Source of the DNA: Neisseriaceae bacterium HSC-16F19
GTDB taxonomy: Bacteria > Pseudomonadota > Gammaproteobacteria > Burkholderiales > Neisseriaceae
Direction of reading: 5' to 3'
Length of the DNA stretch: 17,153 nt
Assembly (NCBI RefSeq): GCF_024171525.1
Contig: NZ_JALJZY010000031.1
Span: 1-17,153 of the forward strand
Shown piece after piece: positions 1-6,102 of the stretch; position 1 is the stretch's first letter, and every line of letters begins with the position of its first letter. The notes under the pieces are model-generated. The model saw nothing but the letters and a program-made list of their open reading frames with translations. It did not search any database and had not been told where the DNA came from. The position numbers and the translations under genes were made by a program.

Positions 1-56
1 TCGTTCTCTTTGAGCCTGGCGAGACAACGAAGTTAGATTATTTTTTTGGATTGGTA
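1..56. repeat. Partial Correia-like element (one end)
   Basis: The first ~30 bases match the right half of the Neisseria Correia repeat as I recall it (TCGTTCTCTTTGAGC, then a GGCGAG.CAACG block). The same block occurs in the two fuller elements at 11308-11488 and 16247-16450. The rest of the element lies left of the window. The match fades towards 56, so the right terminus is degenerate or lost. It sits directly at the 3' end of yciO. Confidence 0.6.
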
Positions 57-677
57 TTACAAACCAAACAAAGCCGCATCCCCTTTGCCTTGGCGGATCA
101 GCTCGATGCCGTCGGTCATATCGATCACCGTGGTCGGTTCGGTGCCGCACCAGCCGCCGTCGATGACCAAATCCACACTGTGTTCGAGGCGGTCGCGGAT
201 TTCGTAGGGGTCGGTTAAGGGTTCGTCGTCTTCCGGCAGCATCAGCGTGCAGGAGAGCAGCGGCTCGCCCAGTTCGGCCAGCAGCGCCAGTGCGATTTTG
301 TTGTCGGGCACGCGCAGGCCTATGGTTTTGCGTTTGGGGTGCAGGGTGCGTGCGGGCACTTCTTTGCTCGCCTGCAAAATAAAGGTGTAGCTGCCGGGAG
401 TGGCGGCCTTGAGCAGGCGGAACTGGCTGTTGTCCACGCGTGCATACGTGCCCAGCTCGCTCAAGTCGGCACACATCAGCGTGAGGTGGTGTTTGAGGTC
501 TATGCCGCGGATGCTGAGGATGCGCTCCATGGCGGCCTTGTCGCCCAAATGGCAGCCCAAGGCATAACAGGAATCGGTGGGGTAGGCGATGATGCCGCCG
601 CGGCGCACGGTTTCGGCCGCCTGCTTGATCAGGCGCTCTTGCGGATTGTCGGGGTGGATGGCGAAAAATTGGGCCAT
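57..677 (-). CDS. yciO: YciO, threonylcarbamoyl-AMP synthase family (Sua5/YciO/YrdC)
   Basis: Member of the Sua5/YciO/YrdC family. YrdC and Sua5 make threonylcarbamoyl-AMP from threonine, bicarbonate and ATP for the t6A modification of tRNA; the exact role of the YciO branch is less settled. The protein is 206 residues, the same length as E. coli YciO, and starts with the same MxQFFxIHPDNPQ-RLI pattern. Family features visible are GGIIAYPTDSCYALGC near residues 27-42, a TPGSYTFIL stretch near 93, the KRKTIGLRVPD basic motif near 115-125, and a C-terminal TTVIDMT. The start is supported by AAGGA upstream on the minus strand at about 686-690. A DNA uptake sequence lies 30 bases before the start. 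It is cytosolic. It is probably its own transcription unit, since 148 bases with a hairpin pair separate it from uvrD. Assignment to YciO rather than YrdC rests on length and N-terminus. Confidence 0.93.
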   Translation of the reverse strand: MAQFFAIHPDNPQERLIKQAAETVRRGGIIAYPTDSCYALGCHLGDKAAMERILSIRGIDLKHHLTLMCADLSELGTYARVDNSQFRLLKAATPGSYTFILQASKEVPARTLHPKRKTIGLRVPDNKIALALLAELGEPLLSCTLMLPEDDEPLTDPYEIRDRLEHSVDLVIDGGWCGTEPTTVIDMTDGIELIRQGKGDAALFGL

Positions 678-706
678 GATGTGTTCCTTGTGGTTTTTAT
701 GGTTGT

Positions 707-718
707 TTCAGGCAGCCT
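707..718 (-). repeat. DNA uptake sequence (AG-simDUS)
   Basis: TTCAGGCAGCCT, the complement of AGGCTGCCTGAA, lies between yciO and the hairpin pair. Confidence 0.85.
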
Positions 719-739
719 GTGTGGGGCGAAGTCCATTGT

Positions 740-820
740 GTAGGTCGGATACTTGTATCCGACATCAACCTCGTTTCGCCGAAACTTGGGTATTTTGTCG
801 GATACAAGTATCCGACCTAC
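740..820. repeat. GTAG-footed inverted hairpin pair (BIME-like), GTCGGATAC family
   Basis: GTAG at 740-743 is followed by a hairpin (GTCGGATAC, TT, GTATCCGAC; 744-763). A mirror copy follows (GTCGGATAC, AA, GTATCCGAC; 797-816) and ends in CTAC at 817-820. A GTAG-type foot beside a palindrome, with two copies head to head, is the architecture of REP/BIME repeats associated with RAYT transposases. It fills the space between uvrD and yciO and could act as a weak terminator. Confidence 0.8.
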
Positions 821-825
821 GGCAT

Positions 826-3018
826 TTACACCACCGTCAGCTTGGCAAAACGGGTGTCCAATTCCTTAATGCCGTTTTTGCCGAAATTGATGGTCAGGCG
901 GGCGGATTCGCCTTTGTCGGTGCCGTCGATAATTACGCCGGTGCCGAATTTGTCGTGGCGCACGTTTTGGCCGATGGCAAAACCGGCCAGCTGCGGTGCG
1001 GCGGCAGGCGGGCTGTCGTGGCGGCGCACAGGCAGGGGTTCGGCATAATGCGCACGTGCGCCTTGCGGCGAGAGGCGGTGCAATACCGCTGCCGGAATCT
1101 CGTCCACAAAGCGCGAGGCGAGGCCGAAATGGGTTTGGCCGTGCAGGCGCCGCTGCTGCGCCATGCTCAGATACAGGCGTTTGCGCGCGCGGGTGATGGC
1201 CACATACATCAGCCGCCGTTCTTCCGCCAAGCCGTCGCGTTCGGCGAGGCTGTATTCGCTCGGAAACAGACCTTCTTCCAAACCGGTGAGGAATACGGCG
1301 TCAAATTCCAAGCCTTTGGCGGCGTGCACGGTCATCAGTTGCAGGGCGGGGGTGTCGCCGGCGGCCTGGTGCTCGCCCGCTTCCAACGCGGCATTGCTCA
1401 AAAAGGCCAACAGCGGGAAGGCCGGGTTGCTGTCATCCGTATTTTCAGGCAGCACTTCAAACGCGGATTCCTGCGGTTTGAAGGCTTGGGCGGCGTGCAC
1501 CAGTTCTTCCAGATTGTCCAAGCGCTCCTGGTGCTCGCCTTTTTGGTTGCGGTAGTAATCGGGCAGGCCGCTCTCGACGATGGCGCTTTTCACCCAGTCT
1601 TCCAGACTGCCGTGGCCGATGTGGCTGTGCAGGTTTTCCACCAGGCGCACAAAGGCGGCGATTTTGGCCTGTTTGGGCGCCAGCGCGCAGGCGGCCTGCC
1701 ATAAAGAGGTACCGGCATCGGCCGCAGCGGCTTGCAGGTTTTCCACGCTGCGGCTGCCGATGCCGCGTGCAGGCACGTTAATCACGCGCAAGAGGGCGTT
1801 GTCGTCGTGCGGATTGACCATCAGGCGCAGATAGGCGAGGGCATGCTTGATTTCCTGACGCTCGTAAAAGCGCAGGCCGCCGTAGATTTTGTAGGGTATG
1901 CCGCGCTGAAACAGCGCCTGCTCCAGTACGCGCGACTGGGCATTGCTGCGGTAGAGCACGGCAATCTGGCGCAAATCCCAGCCCTCACGCTCCAGCGAAC
2001 GGGCTTCGTCGCTAACAAACAGCGCCTCGCTTTCGTCATCTGCGGCCTGCAAAAAGCGGATTTTTTCGCCGTCGGCGGCATCGGTGCGCAGGTTTTTGCC
2101 CAAGCGCTCGCTGTTGTGGGCAATCACCGCATTGGCGGCGGTGAGGATGTGGCCGTCGGAGCGGTAGTTCTGCTCCAGTTTCACCGGCGCGTCTATGCCG
2201 AAATCGCGCATCAGCTGGGTCATATTGCCGACATGGGCGCCGCGGAAGCGGTAGATGCTCTGGTCGTCGTCGCCCACGGCAAACACCGCCGCGCCGTCTC
2301 CGGCCAGGAGTTTGAGCCAGGCGTATTGCAGCTTGTTGGTGTCTTGGAATTCGTCCACCAGAATATGGCGGAAGCGGTTTTGGTAATGCTGGCGCAGCAC
2401 GGCATGCTGTTGCAGGGTTTCGTAGCTGCGCAGCATCAGTTCGGCAAAATCCACCACGCCTTCCTGCTGGCACAAGGCATCGTAAGTGGCATAGCATTCG
2501 ATGAGGCGGCGGCTGTACGGGTCGGGCCCGGCATCCAGCACACCGGCGCGCAAACCGGCTTCTTTTTGCGCATTGATAAAGCCTTGCAGACTGCGCGGGG
2601 CAATGATTTCCTCGGCTATATTCAGCGATTTGAGCAGGCGTTTGATCAAGGCCAGCTGGTCGGCGCTGTCGAGTATCTGAAAGGCGGAAGGGAGGTTGGC
2701 ATCGCGGTGGTGCAGGCGCAAAAAGCGGTGGCACAGGCCGTGGAAGGTGCCCAGCCACAATGTGCGCACATTTACCGGCACCATGGCCGCCAGGCGGGTT
2801 TGCATTTCCTTGGCAGCCTTGTTGGTAAAGGTCACCGCCAAAATGCCGTGCACGCCGACCTGGCCGGTTTGCAGCAGCCAGGCAATGCGGGTGGTGAGCA
2901 CGCGGGTTTTGCCGCTGCCGGCACCGGCCAGCACCAGAGCCGATTGCGGCGGCCAGGTTACGGCGGCCAGTTGTTCGGGATTGAGGCCTTGGAGTAGGGA
3001 GGGGGAGGAAGCAGTCAT
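826..3018 (-). CDS. uvrD: UvrD, ATP-dependent DNA helicase II (superfamily 1A)
   Basis: 3'-5' DNA helicase of nucleotide excision repair, where it displaces UvrC and the excised oligomer, and of methyl-directed mismatch repair. At 730 residues it is full length for UvrD. Superfamily 1 motifs appear in order: Walker A GAGSGKT at 32-38, Ia (TFTNKAAKEM) near 65, II DEFQD at 222-226, III with GDDDQSIYRFRGA near 250, IV (YRSNAQSR) near 358, V VHAAKGLEF at 564-572, and VI VAITRAR at 606-612. The last ~50 residues (GQNVRHDKFGTGVI...) resemble the C-terminal Tudor-like domain that in E. coli UvrD contacts RNA polymerase. No Shine-Dalgarno sequence is visible. A promoter-like -10 ends only 7 bases before the ATG, so the mRNA may be almost leaderless. 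Rep or PcrA are alternatives, but the LLQGLNPEQLAAV start fits Neisseria UvrD. Confidence 0.96.
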   Translation of the reverse strand: MTASSPSLLQGLNPEQLAAVTWPPQSALVLAGAGSGKTRVLTTRIAWLLQTGQVGVHGILAVTFTNKAAKEMQTRLAAMVPVNVRTLWLGTFHGLCHRFLRLHHRDANLPSAFQILDSADQLALIKRLLKSLNIAEEIIAPRSLQGFINAQKEAGLRAGVLDAGPDPYSRRLIECYATYDALCQQEGVVDFAELMLRSYETLQQHAVLRQHYQNRFRHILVDEFQDTNKLQYAWLKLLAGDGAAVFAVGDDDQSIYRFRGAHVGNMTQLMRDFGIDAPVKLEQNYRSDGHILTAANAVIAHNSERLGKNLRTDAADGEKIRFLQAADDESEALFVSDEARSLEREGWDLRQIAVLYRSNAQSRVLEQALFQRGIPYKIYGGLRFYERQEIKHALAYLRLMVNPHDDNALLRVINVPARGIGSRSVENLQAAAADAGTSLWQAACALAPKQAKIAAFVRLVENLHSHIGHGSLEDWVKSAIVESGLPDYYRNQKGEHQERLDNLEELVHAAQAFKPQESAFEVLPENTDDSNPAFPLLAFLSNAALEAGEHQAAGDTPALQLMTVHAAKGLEFDAVFLTGLEEGLFPSEYSLAERDGLAEERRLMYVAITRARKRLYLSMAQQRRLHGQTHFGLASRFVDEIPAAVLHRLSPQGARAHYAEPLPVRRHDSPPAAAPQLAGFAIGQNVRHDKFGTGVIIDGTDKGESARLTINFGKNGIKELDTRFAKLTVV

Positions 3019-3025
3019 GGGGCGT

Positions 3026-3054
3026 ATTGTAGCCGATGCTTATGTGAATGAAAA
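3026..3054 (-). promoter_or_regulatory. Candidate uvrD promoter
   Basis: On the minus strand, TTTTCA (3049-3054) and TACAAT (3026-3031) are 17 bases apart and match the sigma-70 consensus at 4/6 and 5/6. The -10 ends 7 bases before the uvrD ATG, so the predicted start of transcription falls at or near the start codon. The -35 overlaps the A/T flank of the terminator of the upstream lipoprotein gene. Confidence 0.45.
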
Positions 3055-3082
3055 AACCGCCTGCATCTGCAGGCGGTTTTTT
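3051..3082 (-). terminator. Rho-independent terminator downstream of the lipoprotein gene
   Basis: A perfect stem CCGCCTGCA / TGCAGGCGG (3057-3065 and 3068-3076) with a 2-base loop is flanked by six A's and six T's, so it could work in both directions. It ends the lipoprotein operon transcribed leftwards (stop at 3094). Readthrough would enter uvrD. Confidence 0.88.
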
Positions 3083-3093
3083 CATCAATGAGA

Positions 3094-3420
3094 TTAAAAC
3101 CAAGATTTAATCAAGCGGGCGGTACCGGCTGTGGCTCCCACCAAACCTACGGCACCAGCGGCGGTAGACATACCGCCCTGGATCTCATCACGACGGTTGC
3201 GGCGTTTTTTGGCCTCCAAATCCAGCTCTTCGGAAACGTTGGCGCGTTGGCGGCGGTGTTGTTCCAATTCGGCGCGGGACAGTTGTGCAGAGGCACGGTT
3301 GCGACCGGCCTTGATGGCGGCAGAGTCATCGCCCATGCCGTAATCGCCTACAGATCCGCCGGTGGCACAACCGGTTAAGATCAGTGCAGACAGTGACAGA
3401 ATGCTCAGTACTTTTTTCAT
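3094..3420 (-). CDS. Small predicted lipoprotein with charged middle and glycine-rich tail
   Basis: I do not recognise the family. The 108-residue product starts with a lipoprotein signal peptide: MKK, a hydrophobic stretch, and the lipobox LTGC with Cys18 as the acylation site. The residue after Cys is Ala, not Asp, so outer-membrane sorting is expected if Lol rules apply. Residues ~35-80 are strongly charged and probably helical (rich in Arg, Glu, Gln). The last ~25 residues are Gly/Ala-rich and hydrophobic (TAAGAVGLVGATAGTARL), like a glycine-zipper segment that could insert in or lie on a membrane. The start is supported by AAGGA about 8 bases upstream. It follows the second lipoprotein gene by 39 bases and is probably cotranscribed with it. 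A strong terminator follows. Function unknown. Confidence 0.85.
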   Translation of the reverse strand: MKKVLSILSLSALILTGCATGGSVGDYGMGDDSAAIKAGRNRASAQLSRAELEQHRRQRANVSEELDLEAKKRRNRRDEIQGGMSTAAGAVGLVGATAGTARLIKSWF

Positions 3421-3459
3421 GATGCTATCCTTTCAAAATAGGGAATAAGTCAGGTGCGG

Positions 3460-3720
3460 TTAGCGCAAGATATAAACTCTTTGACCTTGAGTTGCACGAC
3501 GGTAGGCGTCGGCCTCATCCATCATTTCCTGACGACGTTCACGACGGCGCTCGGCACGTTCGGCGCGTTCGGCATTTTGAACACGACGAGAATCAGCTTC
3601 CATCATTTCGGCATATTCCGGGCTGGGGTTGAAGCTGCGGTGGCCGTAAGAGACACCGGTACAGGCAGACAAGAGGCCGCCTGTAATCATTAAAACACCG
3701 AGTTTTTTCAGTGTGCTCAT
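3460..3720 (-). CDS. Small predicted lipoprotein with Arg/Glu-rich helix
   Basis: I do not recognise the family. I place the start at 3720 (MSTLKKLG...), giving 86 residues, because AGGAGG lies a few bases upstream; the in-frame ATG at 3756 has no such site and falls within the -10. The signal peptide ends in the lipobox LSAC with Cys20. The mature part is short and almost entirely charged: a Ser/Pro/Tyr-containing segment, then a run built on AER/RRER repeats (residues ~50-65) that should form a single amphipathic helix. It has its own promoter at 3756-3785 and leads a two-gene lipoprotein operon. Both products share the plan of a lipid anchor plus a charged helix but are not obviously homologous. 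The role may be in the envelope, but that is inference. Confidence 0.8.
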   Translation of the reverse strand: MSTLKKLGVLMITGGLLSACTGVSYGHRSFNPSPEYAEMMEADSRRVQNAERAERAERRRERRQEMMDEADAYRRATQGQRVYILR

Positions 3721-3755
3721 GGTTTCCTCCTGTAGGGTTAAGGCATTGGTAGACA

Positions 3756-3785
3756 ATTATATGTCAGTCATATTGACTGTGCCAT
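3756..3785 (-). promoter_or_regulatory. Promoter of the lipoprotein pair with a palindrome in its spacer
   Basis: On the minus strand, ATGGCA (3780-3785, 4/6 match) and a perfect TATAAT (3756-3761) are separated by 18 bases. A perfect inverted repeat, CAGTCA-TAT-TGACTG (3765-3779), fills the spacer, where a bound repressor or MerR-type activator would act. The predicted transcript begins near 3749 and carries the AGGAGG of the gene starting at 3720. Confidence 0.55.
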
Positions 3786-3795
3786 ACTTTTTATT

Positions 3796-4392
3796 TTACG
3801 TCGGCAAACAAATGCCGCATTGGCGCAACAATTGGGCGGTTTCAAACAGCGGCAGACCCATCACCCCGGTAAAGCTGCCGGACAAATGGGTGACAAACAG
3901 CCCGCCCAAGCCCTGAATGCCGTAAGCGCCTGCCTTGTCGTGCGGCTCGCCGCTGGCGATGTAGCGGCGGATGTCCTCGTCGCTCAAATCGGCAAAAGTG
4001 ACTTCGCTGCATTGCACGCACACATGCTGCCGCCCCTGCCAATACACGCATACCGCGCTCAAAACCTGATGGGTGCTGCCTGAAAGCGCGTGCAACATGG
4101 CTTCCGCTTCGGCATCGTCGGCCGGTTTGCCGAGAATCTTACCCTGGAGTGCCACGGTGGTGTCTGCGCTCAACACGGGGTGTGGCGGTTCGTGGGCGTG
4201 TTCGGTGTGCCATTGTGCCAGTGCGGCATCGTTTTTTTCGCGCGCCATCCGTTCTACATAGTCGCAGGCGTCCTCGCCGGCATAAGGGGTTTCGTCGATA
4301 TCACCATACAGGCGGATAAGCTCGAAACCGAGCTGTGCCAAAAGTTCGCGGCGGCGCGGGCTGCCTGAAGCCAGATATAAGGTGTTATTCAT
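3796..4392 (-). CDS. maf: Maf family nucleoside triphosphate pyrophosphatase
   Basis: Maf/YhdE/YceF family, house-cleaning pyrophosphatases that hydrolyse non-canonical or excess nucleotides (dTTP/UTP or m7GTP, depending on subfamily) to the monophosphate. The 198-residue product has the family's N-terminal LASGSPRRRELL loop (residues 7-18), the SADTTV motif with the conserved Asp77, GKP at 88-90, and the GEPHDKAGAYGIQG block near residues 148-161. These indicate an intact active site. ATG lies 2 bases after the stop codon of the upstream dehydrogenase gene, and GAGGG inside the end of that gene serves as ribosome site, so translational coupling is likely. No terminator separates it from the lipoprotein pair downstream, but that pair has its own promoter. 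Two near-matches to the uptake sequence lie inside the gene (4075-4084, 4358-4369). The subfamily cannot be decided by eye. Confidence 0.95.
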   Translation of the reverse strand: MNNTLYLASGSPRRRELLAQLGFELIRLYGDIDETPYAGEDACDYVERMAREKNDAALAQWHTEHAHEPPHPVLSADTTVALQGKILGKPADDAEAEAMLHALSGSTHQVLSAVCVYWQGRQHVCVQCSEVTFADLSDEDIRRYIASGEPHDKAGAYGIQGLGGLFVTHLSGSFTGVMGLPLFETAQLLRQCGICLPT

Positions 4393-4394
4393 GT

Positions 4395-5234
4395 TTATTT
4401 GCCCTCACTGCCGACGGCACGGCGCAGACAATAATCCAACAGCGCTGTCGGCAGCAGCCGTTTCAGATACCAGAATACCTGCGTGGGCACGGTAACGCGG
4501 TAGCGTGCTTTGGGACGTGCGGCATTGAGGGCGCGGGCGCACACTTCGGCGCAGGCTTCCGATGTGAGGGTAAACGGCGTATTGTCGCCCTCGCTTTGCA
4601 GGCGGGCCAATTGTGCTTTATAGGCTTCGCGATGGAAACTCGCCGCCGTGTCGATGTGTTTTTGGAAATGGGTGAGCGCATGGGCGCGGAAACGCGAGCT
4701 GATGGGGCCTGGCTCGAGCAGGCTGACATGGATGCCGCTGCCGTACACCTCGTTGCGCAGGGTGTCGCACAAGCCTTCGAGTGCGAATTTGGAACTGTTG
4801 TAGGCACCGCGCCAGGACATGGCGGCAAAACCGAGGATGCTGCTGTTGACCAGGATACGGCCATGGTTTTGGCGGCGGAAGATGTGCATGGCCTCGTTGA
4901 TGCACATCCACGTGCCGAATACATTGGTGTCGAACTGCGCCTGCAAAGCGGCACGGCTGATGTCTTCCACCGCGCCGGGCTGGCCGAAACCGGCATTGCA
5001 AAACAGCGCGTCCAGCGTGCCGCCGGTGGCCGCGGTCACTTGGGCAAATGCGGCGCGAATTTGGGCATCGTCGGTGATGTCCAGTTGCAGACAAGTCAGC
5101 CCTTCGGCCTGCAAACGCGCCACATCTTCCGCCTTGCGGCAGGAGGCAAACACCCGCCAGCCCTGGCGGTGCAGCAAATGGGCGGCGGCATAACCGATGC
5201 CGCTGGAACAACCGGTAATCAAAACGGATTTCAT
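4395..5234 (-). CDS. Short-chain dehydrogenase/reductase, YbbO-like
   Basis: NAD(P)-dependent oxidoreductase of the classical SDR type, 279 residues when started at MKSVLITG. An in-frame ATG at 5276 would add 14 residues but lies before a DNA uptake sequence and is not family-like. Visible motifs are the cofactor loop TGCSSGIG (7-14), CNAGFG, NSSILGF with the catalytic Ser, and YNSSK with Tyr145 and Lys149, followed by LEPGPISSRF. The C-terminus (RYRVTVPTQ...LKRLLP) resembles E. coli YbbO, an aldehyde reductase, so an aldehyde or retinol-like substrate is possible; this is inference. It heads an operon with maf, whose start is 2 bases after its stop. The ribosome site is weak: the 12-base uptake sequence at 5239-5250 occupies the leader. 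Confidence 0.9.
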   Translation of the reverse strand: MKSVLITGCSSGIGYAAAHLLHRQGWRVFASCRKAEDVARLQAEGLTCLQLDITDDAQIRAAFAQVTAATGGTLDALFCNAGFGQPGAVEDISRAALQAQFDTNVFGTWMCINEAMHIFRRQNHGRILVNSSILGFAAMSWRGAYNSSKFALEGLCDTLRNEVYGSGIHVSLLEPGPISSRFRAHALTHFQKHIDTAASFHREAYKAQLARLQSEGDNTPFTLTSEACAEVCARALNAARPKARYRVTVPTQVFWYLKRLLPTALLDYCLRRAVGSEGK

Positions 5235-5238
5235 AAAG

Positions 5239-5250
5239 AGGCTGCCTGAA
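5239..5250 (+). repeat. DNA uptake sequence (AG-simDUS)
   Basis: AGGCTGCCTGAA lies just upstream of the start of the YbbO-like dehydrogenase gene. Confidence 0.85.
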
Positions 5251-5318
5251 ACACAAGGGCCGCCATGATACCGCAAAGCGCTTGCAACTGCGCGCAGGAT
5301 GACCGTCTGTTGGTGGTT

Positions 5319-5330
5319 TTCAGGCAGCCT
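5319..5330 (-). repeat. DNA uptake sequence (AG-simDUS)
   Basis: TTCAGGCAGCCT lies in the spacer before yqaA. With 5239-5250 it forms an inverted pair 68 bases apart. Confidence 0.85.
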
Positions 5331-5370
5331 GAGACCTTCGCAGAACCTCGGGCAGCATATTATTTAAGCC

Positions 5371-5448
5371 GTAGGGTGGGCATTCTTGCCCACCCATCAT
5401 CTTGGTTAATCGGCGGTTTAAAATGGTGGGCAGGAATGCCCACCCTAC
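5371..5448. repeat. GTAG-footed inverted hairpin pair, GGTGGGCA family, copy 1
   Basis: GTAG at 5371-5374, then GGTGGGCA / TGCCCACC with a 4-base loop (5375-5394). The mirror copy is at 5425-5444 and is followed by CTAC (5445-5448). The same hairpin family recurs at 7869-7947, with different loops and spacer. Confidence 0.85.
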
Positions 5449-5563
5449 CTGTAGTCTGTTTTATCGTTTTCATCAACGGGTTTTGCAAAGGTCTCAGCCT
5501 GCATGGGTTTTATCCGCACCAGCGGCTATAATCCGCCGCTGTTTCCCCTTGGTAACGCAATAC

Positions 5564-5977
5564 ATGGATTTTTACTGGGCCGCAGCCGCCTTGTGGCTGT
5601 CGGCATTCACTTCCGCCACCCTGCTGCCGGGTACTTCCGATGTGGCCGTGCTCGCCTTTGCCCAAGCCTATCCGCAGGCGCTGTGGACGGCCTGGCTGGT
5701 GGCCACCTGCGGCAACAGCCTGGGCGGCATGGTGTCTTACGGCATGGGTCGCCTGTTGCCGCACAAACAGGGCGAACGCCGCGCCGTGCGCTGGCTGCAA
5801 CAATACGGCGCTTGGGCGCTGCTGCTCTCTTGGGTGCCGGTGGTGGGAGACGCGCTGCCGCTGGCCGCCGGCTGGCTGCGGCTCAATCCGTGGTTGTCGG
5901 CGCTGATGCTGACCTTGGGCAAAGGCGCGCGTTATGCAGTGCTGCTGGCGGGATGGGCTTGGTTTCAGGCAGCCTGA
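5564..5977 (+). CDS. yqaA: YqaA family inner-membrane protein (DedA-related)
   Basis: A 137-residue membrane protein resembling E. coli YqaA (142 residues), a short relative of the DedA/SNARE-associated family. Shared landmarks are SATLLPG near residue 17, GNSLGG near 50, a basic loop with R-WLQQYG-A near 80, LLSWVPVVGD near 90, AGW.R and a C-terminal GK..RY. Three to four hydrophobic segments alternate with short polar loops. DedA proteins are thought to act as proton-coupled lipid carriers (undecaprenyl phosphate or phospholipid), but YqaA itself has no settled function. I start at 5564 (MDFYW); upstream in-frame Met codons lie in the hairpin repeat region. The ribosome site is weak. The last codons (Phe-Gln-Ala-Ala-stop) are read from an uptake sequence at 5964-5975, so the DUS forms the 3' end of the gene. 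Confidence 0.85.
   Translation: MDFYWAAAALWLSAFTSATLLPGTSDVAVLAFAQAYPQALWTAWLVATCGNSLGGMVSYGMGRLLPHKQGERRAVRWLQQYGAWALLLSWVPVVGDALPLAAGWLRLNPWLSALMLTLGKGARYAVLLAGWAWFQAA
5964..5975 (-). repeat. DNA uptake sequence forming the 3' end of yqaA
   Basis: TTCAGGCAGCCT. The surrounding TTTCAGGCAGCCTGAA also reads AGGCAGCCTGAA (AG-kingDUS) on the plus strand at 5967-5978. The yqaA stop TGA (5975-5977) lies within it. Confidence 0.85.
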
Positions 5978-6053
5978 AGACGGATACCCGTTTGGAAGGC
6001 CAATGGTTTGAGCCCTGCCTCTATCTTTGTTTTATCCAAAACGCTTTGTTTTT

Positions 6054-6062
6054 TGCTATGCT
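6054..6062 (+). promoter_or_regulatory. Possible extended -10 promoter for the acyl-CoA dehydrogenase gene
   Basis: TG-C-TATGCT (6054-6062) fits an extended -10 element. No clear -35 is present. It lies about 40 bases before the start codon at 6103, downstream of yqaA and its terminal uptake sequence. It is weak evidence by itself. Confidence 0.3.
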
Positions 6063-6102
6063 GGGGCTTTCGGCTACCTGAAAACCTGAACGGAGTAATG
6101 CC

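Larger units (their letters stand above)
5251..5563. other. Repeat-containing spacer between divergent genes
   Basis: This 313-base stretch lies between the dehydrogenase gene (minus) and yqaA (plus). It holds an uptake sequence at 5319-5330 and the hairpin pair at 5371-5448. I see no convincing gene. A promoter for each side must lie here but none stands out. Confidence 0.7.

Noticed and set aside
589..2997. Long plus-strand open frames opposite uvrD (up to 421 codons)
   Set aside because: The minus strand encodes an intact UvrD with all helicase motifs. The antisense frames have no ribosome sites and low-complexity composition typical of GC-rich shadows.
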